A DNA stretch of 64,000 nt from Desulfovibrionales bacterium (GCA_028715605.1 JAQURM010000004.1:1-64000); one strand, 5' to 3'; positions 40,551-52,945 are shown, counted from the first letter of the stretch. Numbers and translations: made by a program. Notes: generated by a model not told the origin, from the letters alone.

Positions 40551-42159
40551 ATGAAAGTATCAGTCGGACCAAAACTTATCGGGGCGTTTGTTTTTCTTGT
40601 AATCGCCCTGGGTGTAGTCAGTTTTACCGGCATCAGGCAGATGGAGGCCATAGACGGGCATCTGATGAACATCTCGGATGTCATAATGAAGCGCGCCATC
40701 GTAGCTAAAGAACTACAACTGCATCTTGCCAATGCCGGCTGGGGGGGTTATGGAGTTCCTGACCGCGGAGACCACGGCCGAGAGGGATGAATTGGCCGGC
40801 GTAATCAAGAAGGAAATGGCCGAGGTCAGCGAGCATATGGGCGAGTTGGACGGGATTGCTTCTGCCGAGGTCAAGACACATCTGGCAGAATTTCGTAATT
40901 CCTTTGGTGCGGTGGAAAAGATTATTAACCAGATATTAACCCAGGGCCGGGGCGGCATAAACAAAGAAGTCCAGATGCTCGATACCCAGCTGGATACGGT
41001 TATTGATAAAACCATAGCCGGTACAGAGAAGATCGTGGCCGTGGTGGACAGGGAGGTGGAGGCGGCCAAGCTGGTGTCGGATAAGGATGTGGAATACGGA
41101 CGGAACCTGCTGATGGCAGTGGCCGGGGCAGCCCTGGTGGTAGCCGTGATTATAAATATCTTTATCATTCTTGGCATAAGGAGCTTCAGGCAGACGGCAT
41201 TGAGCATAGGGGACGCGGTAGAAAACGTGGCGGCAGGCGCGGAGCAGCTTTCCGCTACGGCCCAGGGGCTTTCCCAGGGCACTACGGAACAGGCCGCTTC
41301 TATTGAAGAGATATCTTCATCTATGGAGGAGATGAACGCGTCTATTTCACAGAATGCGGACAGCGCCGGCCAGACTTCGGCTATGGCTACCAAGGCGGCC
41401 GGTAACGCCGGGGAAGGCGGCCAGGCGGTGACACAGGCGGTCGGCGCCATGAAGCAGATTGCCGAGAAGACGAGCGTAATCGAAGAAATCTCCAGACAGA
41501 CCAATCTCCTGGCCCTGAATGCCGCGATTGAGGCGGCCCGGGCCGGTGAACATGGGAAAGGGTTTGCCGTGGTCGCTTCCGAAGTGAGGAAGCTGGCGGA
41601 ACGGAGCCAGATCGCGGCCCAGGAAATTGCCAACCTTTTAGGCGGCAGCCTCCAGGTGGCCGAACATGCCGGCAAACTGGTGGAAGAATTAGTACCCGCT
41701 ATCCAGAAGACGTCTGAACTCGTCCAGGAAATAAATGCGGCCAGCCGGGAGCAGGCCAGCGGTATCGGGCAGGTCACCCAGGCCATCCAGCAGCTCGACC
41801 AGGTGGTACAGCAGAATGCGGCCGCTTCTGAAGAACTGGCCTCCACCAGTGAAGAGACGTCCTCGCAGGTGATTGAGATGCAGCGTAACGTGGATATGTT
41901 TATCGAGCGGCTGGGAGGGCGGAAGAGAGGCGATAAAAAGATGTCGGCGCGAAAAGTGAACGTTGGGAATTTCGTTGGCCTGACCGGCAAGCTCAAGGGG
42001 AAACCCAGTACAGAATCGGTTAAGGACTTAACCGTCGCCTCGGTCGTAGATGTGCCTGGGCGTGCGGAAGTGGGGCAGACGGCCGCGAGGAGCCAGGATG
42101 CTACAGGTGTTATTCTTAATCTGGATAGACAGAACGACCAGAATTTTGAAAGATTTTGA
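40551..42159 (+). pseudogene. Transmembrane methyl-accepting chemotaxis protein, frameshifted at a run of seven G
   Basis: The ATG at 40551 (AAGGAGGTAG upstream) opens a receptor with a membrane helix (KLIGAFVFLVIALGVVSFTG), but the frame breaks at G7 (40741-40747). The +1 frame then continues with [20 protein letters not shown], a second membrane helix ([20 protein letters not shown]) and a full signalling domain ([20 protein letters not shown]). Removing one G restores a single protein of about 535 residues. The C-terminus, QNFERF, resembles the NWETF pentapeptide that tethers CheR and CheB. A sequencing error, a true mutation or a phase-variable switch are all possible. Confidence 0.85.
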
Positions 42160-42175
42160 GTAGCCATCAGCCATC

Positions 42176-42265
42176 AGCATGTTTGTTATCCGTTATCCGT
42201 TAACCGTTGTCCGATATTTTCTTTCGGTAAACGGTTAACAGTGAACGGTGGACCAGCTTCATGCT
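42176..42265. repeat. AGCATG...CATGCT dispersed element, inverted copy
   Basis: Reverse complement of the elements at 34652-34734 and 34907-34996, between the frameshifted receptor gene and cheW. Confidence 0.8.
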
Positions 42266-42311
42266 GATAGCTAAAAGCTGAGAGCTATTAAATCAAGGGA
42301 GGTTTAGAACT

Positions 42312-42848
42312 ATGGACGAGATCAGGCAGTATCTTACCTTTGTCTTAAACGGAGAGGATTTTGCCCTGGAGACCTCGAGGGTAAAAGAGGTGCTGGAGTA
42401 CACTACCATTACCCGGATACCGCGTATGCCGGATTTTCTCTGCGGCGTGATAAATTTAAGAGGCAACGTAGTCCCGGTTATGGATATGCGTTTAAAACTG
42501 GGGATGCTGACGGCAGAGCGAACCGTCGATACCTGCATTGTGATTGTGGAAGTGGAGCTTGATGGGGAGACAGTCACGATAGGATGCCTTGTGGATTCAG
42601 TCAAAGAAGTCCTGGAGATACCGGCCGGTGAGATCGAACCGGCGCCCAAGATGGGGATGCGCCTCAGGGCTGACTTTATCCAGGGCATGGCCAGGCAGAA
42701 CGAAGGATTTATCATCATTCTGGATATCAACTGCATCCTTTCCATCGATGAAATAACGCTCATGTCCGCCGCCAGCGGACCGGCGATTGAGGCGGATGCG
42801 ATGGGCAAAGCGACCTCTGAGAATGTTTATACGGAGCAGGCGATTTAG
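42312..42848 (+). CDS. cheW: Chemotaxis coupling protein CheW
   Basis: A 178-residue CheW domain that links receptors to CheA. It begins IRQYLTFVLNGEDFALETSR, with the first beta barrel, then IPRMPDFLCGVINLRGNVVPVMD, the signature of the family, then GCLVDSVKEVLEIP. A good ribosome site (GGGAGG) is upstream. About 15 residues longer at the C-terminus than the usual CheW (about 160), with a polar tail. Followed by two repeat elements before cheR. Confidence 0.93.
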   Translation: MDEIRQYLTFVLNGEDFALETSRVKEVLEYTTITRIPRMPDFLCGVINLRGNVVPVMDMRLKLGMLTAERTVDTCIVIVEVELDGETVTIGCLVDSVKEVLEIPAGEIEPAPKMGMRLRADFIQGMARQNEGFIIILDINCILSIDEITLMSAASGPAIEADAMGKATSENVYTEQAI

Positions 42849-42857
42849 AAGGCAGAC

Positions 42858-42924
42858 GTAGGGTGGGCTTTGCCCACCATCATTGGCAGCGTAGCGTAGT
42901 TTTGGTGGGCTGATCCCACCCTAC
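42858..42924. repeat. GTAGGGTGGG/CCCACCCTAC hairpin repeat
   Basis: Third copy (see 26010-26077), directly after cheW. Confidence 0.75.
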
Positions 42925-42936
42925 ATGACTGCCAAA

Positions 42937-43018
42937 TTCCCCCCATCCCCCCCTTTGCTAAAGGGGGGGAAAATTTTAAAATCCCCCTTTGGGAAAGGGG
43001 GATACAGGGGGATTTTCG
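42937..43018. repeat. CCCCCTTT/AAAGGGGG repeat pair
   Basis: Two inverted arms, as at 5296-5372; adjacent to the GTAGGGTGGG repeat in the cheW-cheR gap. Confidence 0.75.
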
Positions 43019-43100
43019 GATGGAAACGAGTTTAAAAAACTCGCGACTGGAAATCCGGCCGCTGATAGCTGACTGCTGATAGCCGAAAAAGACAAAAATT

Positions 43101-43982
43101 ATGGCGGACATAACCCCCGGCTTACATGCGAATATTCCCATTTTTAATCCTCCTGACATGTCTGACCAGGAGTTTGCCCTGTTCAGCGATCTTGTGTACC
43201 GCCATGCCGGGATAACCCTTCCCCTTGCTAAAAGGAACATGCTTGTTTCACGATTGCTAAAACGCCTCAGAGCCCTTGAGCTGCATTCTTTTTTTGATTA
43301 TTACAATTACATAACCAGTCCGGAGGGCCGGCAGGCCGAATTCCCACATACTATCGATATGATCAGCACCAACAAGACCGAGTTTTTCCGGGAGGCAGGC
43401 CATTTTAAGTTCTTAAAAGAGGTGGTCTTGCCGGAGTTGGCGACCCGGGTACGCTGCGTAGGCGAGGGGAAAATCACGGCTTGGAGCGCAGGTTGTTCCT
43501 CGGGAGAAGAACCTTATACCTTAGCTATGGTCATGATAGAGTATCTTAAGGCTTACGGGGGCGGTGAATTTTCTATCCTGGCTACGGATATATCACACCG
43601 CATGTTGGATAAGGGCCGGCGCGCAGTTTATGCCGGGCCGGAAATTCAAGGTATTCCCGAGGATTATCTGAGGAAGTATTTCCTGCGCGGGACAAAGGGA
43701 CAGGAGGGTTATTATCGTGTGGCGCCGGAGTTGCGCAACCGGGTGGGGTTTCAGCATTATAATTTTATGGACGACTCCGTTCCTTTCCACGGGTCTATGG
43801 ATTTTATTTTTTGCCGCAATGTCATGATATATTTCGACCAGGGGACCAGAACCAGGTTGATAAAGAAGTTTTATAAGCATCTCGTTGACGGAGGGTATCT
43901 GTTCATCGGCCATTCGGAGACCCTGCACGGGATGGAGACGGATTTTAAACTGGCCAGCCCGACGGTTTATAGGAAGATGTAA
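43101..43982 (+). CDS. cheR: Chemoreceptor methyltransferase CheR
   Basis: CheR methylates glutamates on receptors with S-adenosylmethionine. The 293-residue product has the N-terminal helical domain (LFSDLVYRHAGITLPLAKRN) and the SAM-binding fold: TNKTEFFREAGHF, WSAGCSSGEEPYTLAM, ILATDISHRMLDKGRRAVY, and FIFCRNVMIYFDQGTR near the C-terminus. All are canonical. The ATG at 43101 has no strong ribosome site. It lies between cheW and cheB in the same direction. Confidence 0.94.
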   Translation: MADITPGLHANIPIFNPPDMSDQEFALFSDLVYRHAGITLPLAKRNMLVSRLLKRLRALELHSFFDYYNYITSPEGRQAEFPHTIDMISTNKTEFFREAGHFKFLKEVVLPELATRVRCVGEGKITAWSAGCSSGEEPYTLAMVMIEYLKAYGGGEFSILATDISHRMLDKGRRAVYAGPEIQGIPEDYLRKYFLRGTKGQEGYYRVAPELRNRVGFQHYNFMDDSVPFHGSMDFIFCRNVMIYFDQGTRTRLIKKFYKHLVDGGYLFIGHSETLHGMETDFKLASPTVYRKM

Positions 43983-44071
43983 AAAAGTTCAAATGTCAAA
44001 TGCCCAAGTTTATCCACATAGGCATTTTTGTCATTTGAACTTTGGGCTTCATTTGGCATTTGAGCTTTTTT
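43980..44071. repeat. AAAGTTCAAATG inverted repeat, possible terminator
   Basis: GTTCAAATGTCAAATGCCC pairs with the later TTGGCATTTGAGC region, ending in seven T residues on the plus strand. It may terminate cheR transcription. Similar words at 37306-37325 and 49196-49235. Confidence 0.5.
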
Positions 44072-44195
44072 TATCCGTCTAAGGCGGATGGATTTTGTCA
44101 TTTGGAATTCGCGCAAAGCGCTTTTGATTGCGGTTATGCCGCGCTGTATTCACTGTGGTTAATTTTGACAATATACAGTTAGACACGGGGATAAA

Positions 44196-45260
44196 ATGAG
44201 CGAGAAAATCAAGGTGCTGGTCGTCGATGACTCTGCTGTAGTGCGGCAGACGCTGAACGAGATATTAGACTCTGATCCGGATATCGAGGTAATCGCTACC
44301 GCGCAGGATCCTTATGTAGCGGCGGAGCGCCTGAAAAAGGCTGTGCCGGATGTTATTACCCTGGATGTAGAGATGCCGCGCATGGATGGTATCACCTTCC
44401 TGCGCAAGCTTATGGCTCAGCATCCCATACCCGTGGTTATCTGCTCGACACTGACTACACAGGGCGCCCAGACAACCCTTCAGGCCCTGGAATATGGCGC
44501 AGTGGAGATCATCGAGAAGCCCAAGATGGGGACAAAGCAGTTTCTGGAGGAGTCCAGGATACGCATCTGCGACGCTGTTAAGGCGGCGGCTCAGGTCACA
44601 TTACGTCCCAGAAAAATCAGAAAAGTTGAAGAAAAGCTGACGGCGGATGTAATCATGGCCAAACCAAAGACTAAGGCCATGGCCGAAACCACGGAGAAGG
44701 TAGTCCTGATCGGGGCTTCCACCGGCGGTACAGAGGCGTTAAGAGCGTTCCTCGAGGCCCTGCCGCACGACACCCCGGGCATGGTGATTGTCCAGCACAT
44801 GCCTGAGAAATTTACCTCAGCCTTTGCCGCGCGGCTGAACGGCCTTTGCCGGGTGGAGGTTAAAGAGGCTGAAAATGGCGATGGAGTAGTAACCGGACGG
44901 GCCTTGATTGCCCCAGGCAACAAGCATACCTTGCTTAAGCGGAGTGGCGCCCGGTATTATGTGGAGATTAAGGACGGGCCTTTAGTCTCCCGTCATCGCC
45001 CGTCTGTGGATGTGCTCTTTCGCTCCGGGGCCCGCTATGCCGGGACCAATGCTGTCGGTGTCATCATGACCGGCATGGGCGACGATGGCGCTCAGGGGCT
45101 GCTGGAAATGAAGGAGGCCGGGGCCTTTACCATTGCCCAGGACGAGGCCACCTGTGTGGTTTTTGGCATGCCCAAAGAGGCCATAAAGCGTGGCGCCGTA
45201 GATAAGATATTGCCGCTGCCCGCTATTCCGAGAGAGGTTATCAAGATATGTTCGGGATGA
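44196..45260 (+). CDS. cheB: Chemotaxis methylesterase CheB
   Basis: CheB removes methyl groups from receptors once phosphorylated by CheA. The 354-residue protein has a receiver domain (Asp57 in [12 protein letters not shown], then [12 protein letters not shown]) and, from about residue 165, the methylesterase with Ser in LIGASTGG, His in VQHMPEKF and Asp in GMGDDGA. The length is standard. Upstream is a TTGACA that resembles the one before cheY (both inside AATTTTGACAATA-like context). It ends the chemosensory cluster. Confidence 0.94.
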   Translation: MSEKIKVLVVDDSAVVRQTLNEILDSDPDIEVIATAQDPYVAAERLKKAVPDVITLDVEMPRMDGITFLRKLMAQHPIPVVICSTLTTQGAQTTLQALEYGAVEIIEKPKMGTKQFLEESRIRICDAVKAAAQVTLRPRKIRKVEEKLTADVIMAKPKTKAMAETTEKVVLIGASTGGTEALRAFLEALPHDTPGMVIVQHMPEKFTSAFAARLNGLCRVEVKEAENGDGVVTGRALIAPGNKHTLLKRSGARYYVEIKDGPLVSRHRPSVDVLFRSGARYAGTNAVGVIMTGMGDDGAQGLLEMKEAGAFTIAQDEATCVVFGMPKEAIKRGAVDKILPLPAIPREVIKICSG

Positions 45261-45305
45261 AGGGCTGAAAGCTGAAAGCTCAAGGCTCAAAGCTGAAGGC
45301 GGCTG
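45258..45305. repeat. AGCTGAAAGCTGA type degenerate repeat
   Basis: Series of GGCTGAAAGCTGAAAGC words overlapping the end of cheB; compare 40472-40528. Confidence 0.6.
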
Positions 45306-45393
45306 CTATTTTTTGTTGTAACTTTCTATAAAATTTTGCTACTATGCAGGAAGTTTTAGAAATTAGAACGCAATCATAGAAGGGGGCGTGTTT

Positions 45394-47850
<2,457 letters not shown>

Positions 47851-47863
47851 TCTGCAATAGCTG

Positions 47864-47914
47864 AAAGCAAGAGAGCTGAAAGCTTTGAGCCTTAAGCTCT
47901 CTTGCTTTATTTTT
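47864..47914 (+). terminator. Intrinsic terminator of ppsA
   Basis: AAAGCAAGAGAGC (47864-47876) and GCTCTCTTGCTTT (47896-47908) form a perfect 13-bp stem with a 19-base loop, followed by ATTTTT. The left arm is part of an AGCTGAAAGC-type repeat, so the terminator seems to be built from repeat sequence. Confidence 0.8.
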
Positions 47915-47921
47915 CTGTCTC

Positions 47922-49178
47922 TTACGTTCCCATTTCCCATGAACTAAGGTATTTTTCCTGTTCTGCCGTCAGCTTATCTATGTGTATTCCCATAGACCGG
48001 AGTTTCATTAAGGCGATCCGGCGGTCGATCTCTTCCGGAACCGGGTAAACCTCTTTTCTCATCTGACCATGGTGTTTTGCTATGTATTCGGCGGACAGGG
48101 CCTGATTGGCAAAACTCATGTCCATGACGCTCGATGGATGCCCTTCGGCCGCAGCCAGGTTAATGAGCCGTCCTTCTCCTAATACGTAAACCCGTTTGCC
48201 GTTGGCCAGTGTATATTCTTCTACATATTCCCGGATCATGCGCCTTTTTTCGGTTACCTCCGCCAGGCCGTCAAGGTCCAGCTCGACGTTAAAGTGGCCG
48301 GAGTTGGAGACGATGGCCCCATCTTTCATTTTAAGAAAGTGTTCCTTGCGTATGACATGGATATTACCGGTAAGTGTGCAATAAATATCCCCGATCCGGG
48401 TGGCTTCTTCCATGGGCATGACGGCATAGCCATCCATGACCGCTTCCAGCGACTTCAGAGGATCAACCTCGGTAATAATAACCCGCGCTCCCATGCCCCG
48501 GGCCCGGCTAGCTAATCCCCGGCCGCACCAACCATAACCGCAGACCACAAAGACGCTTCCGGCCAGGAGACGATTGGTGGCCCTGATGATGCCGTCGATG
48601 GTGCTCTGACCGGTTCCGTAGCGATTATCAAAGAAGTGTTTGGTCTTGGCGTCATTTACGGCGATTATAGGATAACCAAGGACCTTATCCATGGCCATAC
48701 TGCGTAGCCGGATGACTCCGGTGGTTGTCTCTTCTGTGCCGGCCAGGATAGAGGGGATAAGGTCTTTTTTCTCTGAATGGAGCGTCGATACCAGGTCGGC
48801 GCCGTCATCCATAGTTATCATAGGTTTTATTTTCAGCACAGAGCGGATGTGGCTGTAGTAGGTATCATGGTCTTCACCTTTAATGGCAAAGACAGGGATG
48901 CCGCTATTCTTAACCAAAGAGGCGGCTACATCGTCCTGTGTGCTGAGGGGATTAGAAGCGCAGATGGCCACATCCGCGCCCCCGGCCTTTAGTGTCTCCA
49001 TCAGGGCCGCTGTTTCCGTGGTCACATGGAGACAGGCGGCAATGCGCATACCTTTGAGCGGCTTTTCCTTTTCAAAGCGATCCCGGATAATATTGAGCAC
49101 GGGCATACTCTGGCCGGCCCATTCTATCCGGAGTTTTCCTTTATCAGCGAGTTTTTCGTCTTTAATGTGGTGTTTCAT
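47922..49178 (-). CDS. ahcY: S-adenosylhomocysteine hydrolase
   Basis: AhcY splits S-adenosylhomocysteine, the product of methyltransferases, into adenosine and homocysteine. The 418-residue protein is the short form common in archaea and deltaproteobacteria. It shows [19 protein letters not shown], then [19 protein letters not shown], the NAD-binding loop [30 protein letters not shown] and, near the end, [21 protein letters not shown] lies ahead of the ATG. It is followed upstream by metK on the same strand with a repeat-filled 226-base gap; both belong to the SAM cycle. Confidence 0.95.
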   Translation of the reverse strand: MKHHIKDEKLADKGKLRIEWAGQSMPVLNIIRDRFEKEKPLKGMRIAACLHVTTETAALMETLKAGGADVAICASNPLSTQDDVAASLVKNSGIPVFAIKGEDHDTYYSHIRSVLKIKPMITMDDGADLVSTLHSEKKDLIPSILAGTEETTTGVIRLRSMAMDKVLGYPIIAVNDAKTKHFFDNRYGTGQSTIDGIIRATNRLLAGSVFVVCGYGWCGRGLASRARGMGARVIITEVDPLKSLEAVMDGYAVMPMEEATRIGDIYCTLTGNIHVIRKEHFLKMKDGAIVSNSGHFNVELDLDGLAEVTEKRRMIREYVEEYTLANGKRVYVLGEGRLINLAAAEGHPSSVMDMSFANQALSAEYIAKHHGQMRKEVYPVPEEIDRRIALMKLRSMGIHIDKLTAEQEKYLSSWEMGT

Positions 49179-49249
49179 GCTGACTCCTTACTAAAAAGTT
49201 CAAAGTTCAAATAAATGCCAAAGCCCAAAGCTTAAAACGTCTAGCGTAG

Positions 49250-49335
49250 AAGTCAATAGTCATCTGTCAATGGTAAGAGGTGTGTATCTTTCTCCCAAAC
49301 TTGACCAATGACTAATGACCATTGACCAGTGACGT
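49250..49335. repeat. Inverted-repeat element, GTCATTAGTC/GACTAATGAC family
   Basis: Third copy (see 7495-7582), between ahcY and metK. Confidence 0.7.
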
Positions 49336-49404
49336 TTTGAGCTTTGGTTTTTTAAATTTGAACTTAACTCATCACTCAGTACTCATTACTCGTCACTTTT
49401 ATGA

Positions 49405-50571
49405 TTATAGCCCGGCTTTGTCTTTCAATAATTCCACCTTATCCAGCTTTTCCCACGTGAACTCCGGCTCCGGCCGGCCGAAGTGTCCGTAAGCCGCTGT
49501 TTTCTTGAATATGGGGCGCCTTAAATCCAAATAGCTAATAACGTCGGCCGGCTTGAAGCTGAAATTCTCTGTAATGATCTTAACAATCCGGTCGTTAGGG
49601 ATGGCCTCTGTGCTATAGGTATTTAGGTTGATGGAAAGCGGCCTGGCCAGACCGATACTATAAGCCACCTGAACCTCACATTCCCGCGCCAGACCGGCGG
49701 CCACTACATTCTTGGCCACATATCTGGCCATATAGGAGGGACTGCGATCCACCTTAGAGGGGTCTTTTCCGGAAAAGGCCCCGCCGCCGTGGTGTCCACG
49801 GCCCCCATAGGTATCGACAATGATTTTTCGCCCGGTGACGCCACAATCGGCCAGCGGCCCGCCCACGACAAAACGGCCGGTCGTATTGATCAGGTATTCG
49901 GTATCGTCGGTCATGAGGTGCGCCGGGATGACCTTCCTGATAACTTCCTCAACAATGGCCTCTTTAATCTCTTTATAGGATACCTCCGGGGTATGTTGGG
50001 CGGCAATAACCACGGTTGGTATGGATACCGGCTCTCCATTGACATAACGGACCGTAACCTGGGTCTTGCCGTCCGGTCTCAAAAAGGTAAGTATTCCCTT
50101 CTTTCGCACCTCAGCCAGGCGCATAGCCAGCTTGTGGGCATACCAGATAGGCATGGGCATGAAATCCGGGGTTTCGTCAGAGGCATAGCCGAACATGAGG
50201 CCCTGATCGCCGGCTCCCATTTCATGGTAGAGGCCGGTGCCGTTTACGCCCTGTGCAATATCCGGAGACTGTTTATCGATGCTGGAAAGAACAGCACAGG
50301 TCTGCCAGTCAAAACCCATGGATGAATCTGTATAGCCGATTTCTTTTATGGCGCCGCGTACAATTTGCGGCATATCTACATAGCAATCCGTAGTGATCTC
50401 GCCGGCTAACAGGACCATGCCGGTAGTCACCAATGTCTCACAGGCCACCCGGCCCATTTTATCCTTTTCCAGTATAGCGTCAAGGATAGCATCAGAGATC
50501 TGGTCAGCTACTTTATCCGGATGTCCCTCGGTAACCGATTCTGAGGTAAAAAGGCAATTTTTCATGAACAT
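49405..50571 (-). CDS. metK: S-adenosylmethionine synthase
   Basis: MetK makes S-adenosylmethionine from methionine and ATP. The 388-residue product has all family motifs: [20 protein letters not shown] at the N-terminus (ATP site), the hexapeptide GAGDQG in [14 protein letters not shown], and [16 protein letters not shown] (pyrophosphate loop). A textbook ribosome site (GAGGAGG, seven bases) sets the ATG at 50571, although a second ATG follows two codons later. No SAM-type riboswitch was recognised in the 160 bases upstream. It supplies the methyl donor for CheR and for the rRNA methylases of this window. Confidence 0.95.
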   Translation of the reverse strand: MFMKNCLFTSESVTEGHPDKVADQISDAILDAILEKDKMGRVACETLVTTGMVLLAGEITTDCYVDMPQIVRGAIKEIGYTDSSMGFDWQTCAVLSSIDKQSPDIAQGVNGTGLYHEMGAGDQGLMFGYASDETPDFMPMPIWYAHKLAMRLAEVRKKGILTFLRPDGKTQVTVRYVNGEPVSIPTVVIAAQHTPEVSYKEIKEAIVEEVIRKVIPAHLMTDDTEYLINTTGRFVVGGPLADCGVTGRKIIVDTYGGRGHHGGGAFSGKDPSKVDRSPSYMARYVAKNVVAAGLARECEVQVAYSIGLARPLSINLNTYSTEAIPNDRIVKIITENFSFKPADVISYLDLRRPIFKKTAAYGHFGRPEPEFTWEKLDKVELLKDKAGL

Positions 50572-50644
50572 AGTGCGTCCTCCTCTTGCAAACTTGCGGT
50601 ATATAAACAGATGACTCTATCCTTGTCAAGCTATTAAGGCTCAT

Positions 50645-50841
50645 AATATTGATGATCTCGCAAAAGGTCCAAAATATCACGCAAAGCCGCCAAGGATGTA
50701 AAAAGAATAAGATTTGGAACTCAGGAACTCATGAAAAAATACCGTTCTATTCCTGATTTCTTGATTTCCAGATTTTCATTTTTCTTTGAGGTCGTTACGC
50801 CTTGCGTGAGAAAACGACTTTTTACAAGACCATCAATATTA
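50645..50841. mobile_element. MITE-like element with imperfect 26-bp terminal inverted repeats
   Basis: The ends share TAATATTGATG and AAAA, in inverted orientation, with about 22 of 26 bases matching. The 145-base centre is non-coding. It fills most of the 336-base gap upstream of metK. The end words resemble those in 29052-29201 only loosely. Confidence 0.5.
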
Positions 50842-50907
50842 GTATCAAGAAATTATTTAGCTCTACTTAACGCGGGGTTCGTCTTAGGAAGTGATGTCGC
50901 CGGGGGT

Positions 50908-51516
50908 TTAGCTTGGACTAACCATACCACCCGAAAGGATAAGCTTAAAGGCATCTTCGATAGAGATATCCACATTAATAATATCTTCTTCCGGTACTAT
51001 AAGATAGAATCCAGAGGTGGGGTTAGGGGTTGTGGGTACAAAAACACCGACCATGTGAGGACGGGTGCTTGCGGACAGTTTATCGCCGGCCTTTCCGGTG
51101 ATAAAACCAAGACTATAAATACCCCGGCGGGGATATTCAATCAATACTACCTTTTTAAACTGGGTATCGCCCTTGACAAATATGGCCTCCGAGACCTGCC
51201 TGAGGGCGCCGTAGAGCACCCTGACCAAGGGGATTTTATTTACGACCATTTCCCAGTAGCCCAGGGCCTTTTTGCCGATATAGTTGCGGACCAGAAGCCC
51301 GGCAATCAGGGCTACAATTACGGTGTATATGATGCCCAGGCCCGGGATATGGAAAGGTAGATAGGTCTCAGGATTGAGTTTCTTCGGGAGGATGTCCCCG
51401 ATTGAATCAATAAAATTTATCATCCCTGTTGCGACGTATATCGTCACGAAGATGGGGATGAGAATTAAAAGCCCGGTCAAAAATAGATTTTTTATCTTGC
51501 TTATGAATCGCTTCAT
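50908..51516 (-). CDS. DUF502 family membrane protein
   Basis: The 202-residue product starts MKRFISKIKNLFLTGLLILI (ATG at 51516; a TTG three codons earlier overlaps the panD stop). There are two membrane helices (about residues 12-34 and 58-82), then the family's conserved region (IPLVRVLYGALRQVSEAIF, then KVVLIEYPRRGIYSLGFITG and VGVFVPTTPNPTSGFYLIV). DUF502 proteins occur in many bacteria and in plant chloroplasts (LCV/COV) and their function is unknown. It directly follows panD on the same strand. Confidence 0.85.
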   Translation of the reverse strand: MKRFISKIKNLFLTGLLILIPIFVTIYVATGMINFIDSIGDILPKKLNPETYLPFHIPGLGIIYTVIVALIAGLLVRNYIGKKALGYWEMVVNKIPLVRVLYGALRQVSEAIFVKGDTQFKKVVLIEYPRRGIYSLGFITGKAGDKLSASTRPHMVGVFVPTTPNPTSGFYLIVPEEDIINVDISIEDAFKLILSGGMVSPS

Positions 51517-51521
51517 AGGGG

Positions 51522-51869
51522 TCAAACGATGCGGTTGTCTTTATCTACGTGTACAAGGCGCGGTCTGTAGCCTGCCAATTCATCTTCGCTGTAAAGGGCG
51601 TAAGTGGCTACTATGAGCAGATCGCCGACCACTCCCTTGCGGGCCGCTGCGCCATTAAGACAGATAACGCCGGAATCAGGCAGGCCCTCAATAGCGTAAG
51701 TCTCAAAACGTTCGCCGTTGTTTATATTATAGACCCGGACCATTTCGAAAGGTAAGATGCCTGCGGCCTTCATAAGAGAGGCGTCTATGGTCAGGCTGCC
51801 TTCGTAATTCAGATCGGCCTCCGTTACCCTTACGCGGTGCAGTTTCGATTTCAGCATAAGCCTCTGCAT
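51522..51869 (-). CDS. panD: Aspartate 1-decarboxylase proenzyme
   Basis: PanD makes beta-alanine for pantothenate. With the ATG at 51869 the proenzyme is 115 residues, and self-cleavage falls between Gly24 and Ser25 (ADLNYEGSLTID), exactly the canonical position, which is why I prefer this start over a longer frame; AGGAG is ten bases upstream. Further motifs are KLHRVRVT at residues 9-16 and GVICLNGAAARKG. The Ser becomes the pyruvoyl group. It follows panC with a five-base gap, so panC-panD-DUF502 is one operon. Confidence 0.95.
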   Translation of the reverse strand: MQRLMLKSKLHRVRVTEADLNYEGSLTIDASLMKAAGILPFEMVRVYNINNGERFETYAIEGLPDSGVICLNGAAARKGVVGDLLIVATYALYSEDELAGYRPRLVHVDKDNRIV

Positions 51870-51874
51870 TTTGT

Positions 51875-52732
51875 TTATTCTCCTGGCGATAAAAGACAAT
51901 TGTCGATAAGACGTGTTTTTCCTACCCGGGCGGCTATGGCCAGCAAGGTCTTATCGTTGATTATATCTCGTTCATCTAATGTCTCCGGATGACAAAAACT
52001 GATATATTCTATTTCTATCTTAGCGCTATTATATGAAGTTATCAGTTCTTTTATAGCCTTCTTTATCCGCTCAGGGCCTTTTTCTCCTTTACGGACCAGA
52101 TCCTTAGCCACGGAAATGGCCTGTTGAAGGCTGAGCGCCGCCTTTCTCTCTGCCGGGGATAAGCAGGTGTTGCGCGAACTCATGGCCAGGCCGTCTTTTT
52201 CACGGACGATGGGCCGGCCTGTAACCTTGACTGCCATGTTTAAATCACCGGCCATACGGCGGATGGTCAGCCATTGCTGGTAATCTTTCAGCCCGAATAT
52301 GGCTTCATGAGGTTGTACGATATTAAAAAGTTTAGTTACTACCGTGGTTACCCCGCGAAAGTGTCCCGGTCGGCGACGGCCACAGAGCGGTTGGGTTAGT
52401 TGTTCCACCTCCACGTACGTCTGAAATCCCCGTGGGTACATGTCTTGTGCGGACGGACAGAAGAGGACATCCGCTCCGGCCTTTTCAGCCATTACTCGGT
52501 CGCGTTTAAGGTCACGCGGATAGCGTTCAAGGTCCTCTGAAGGGCCGAATTGCATGGGGTTTACAAAGATGCTCACCACCAGGAGGTCACATCTTTTACG
52601 GGCATAGGTCATGAGGCTTATATGTCCCGCATGGAAGAACCCCATGGTAGGGACAAGGGCAATCCGTTTGCCTTCAGTCCTTTTTTGCATGGCCAGGGAT
52701 TGCATCCTGGCCACGGATTTTATTATCTTCAT
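51875..52732 (-). CDS. panC: Pantothenate synthetase
   Basis: PanC joins pantoate and beta-alanine with ATP to give pantothenate. The 285-residue protein has the nucleotidyl-transferase HxGH motif (PTMGFFHAGHISLM), VSIFVNPMQFGPSEDLERYP, and YQQWLTIRRMAGDLN, then IVREKDGLAMSSRNTCLS (KMSKS-like loop). It ends just before panD; panB is not in this window. The ATG at 52732 is the only plausible start. Confidence 0.95.
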   Translation of the reverse strand: MKIIKSVARMQSLAMQKRTEGKRIALVPTMGFFHAGHISLMTYARKRCDLLVVSIFVNPMQFGPSEDLERYPRDLKRDRVMAEKAGADVLFCPSAQDMYPRGFQTYVEVEQLTQPLCGRRRPGHFRGVTTVVTKLFNIVQPHEAIFGLKDYQQWLTIRRMAGDLNMAVKVTGRPIVREKDGLAMSSRNTCLSPAERKAALSLQQAISVAKDLVRKGEKGPERIKKAIKELITSYNSAKIEIEYISFCHPETLDERDIINDKTLLAIAARVGKTRLIDNCLLSPGE

Positions 52733-52904
52733 AGTTCACAGTATTAAATCGCTGTCTTGATGCGGGCGCAATTTAACAACTGCCCTTTCTTTTTGTCAAG
52801 TTTTGTTAGTTAGCAACTATTTACCGCGGAGCACACAGAGGACACAGAGCCAAGCCATTTAACACCTGAGGACAGGCGGGTCGCCATAAGCCGGCCGCCA
52901 GTCC

Positions 52905-52945
52905 TCCTGATAGCTGATGGCTGAAAGCTAACATCTGATAGCCGC
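52905..52945. repeat. AGCTGATGGCTGAAAGC type degenerate repeat
   Basis: Series of short words overlapping the 3' end of rsmA; the last residues of the encoded protein may be repeat-derived. Confidence 0.5.

Noticed and set aside
40713-42167. Long minus-strand open frame of 484 codons opposite the receptor gene
   Set aside because: It mirrors the signalling domain of the real receptor, is rich in Ser, Ala and Cys, and has no ribosome site or family match.
50572-50907. Possible SAM riboswitch upstream of metK
   Set aside because: The conserved core of known SAM riboswitches was not seen; the space is taken up by an inverted-repeat element.
50731-51360. Plus-strand frame of 209 codons
   Set aside because: It runs from the MITE-like element across the antisense of the DUF502 gene; no family match.
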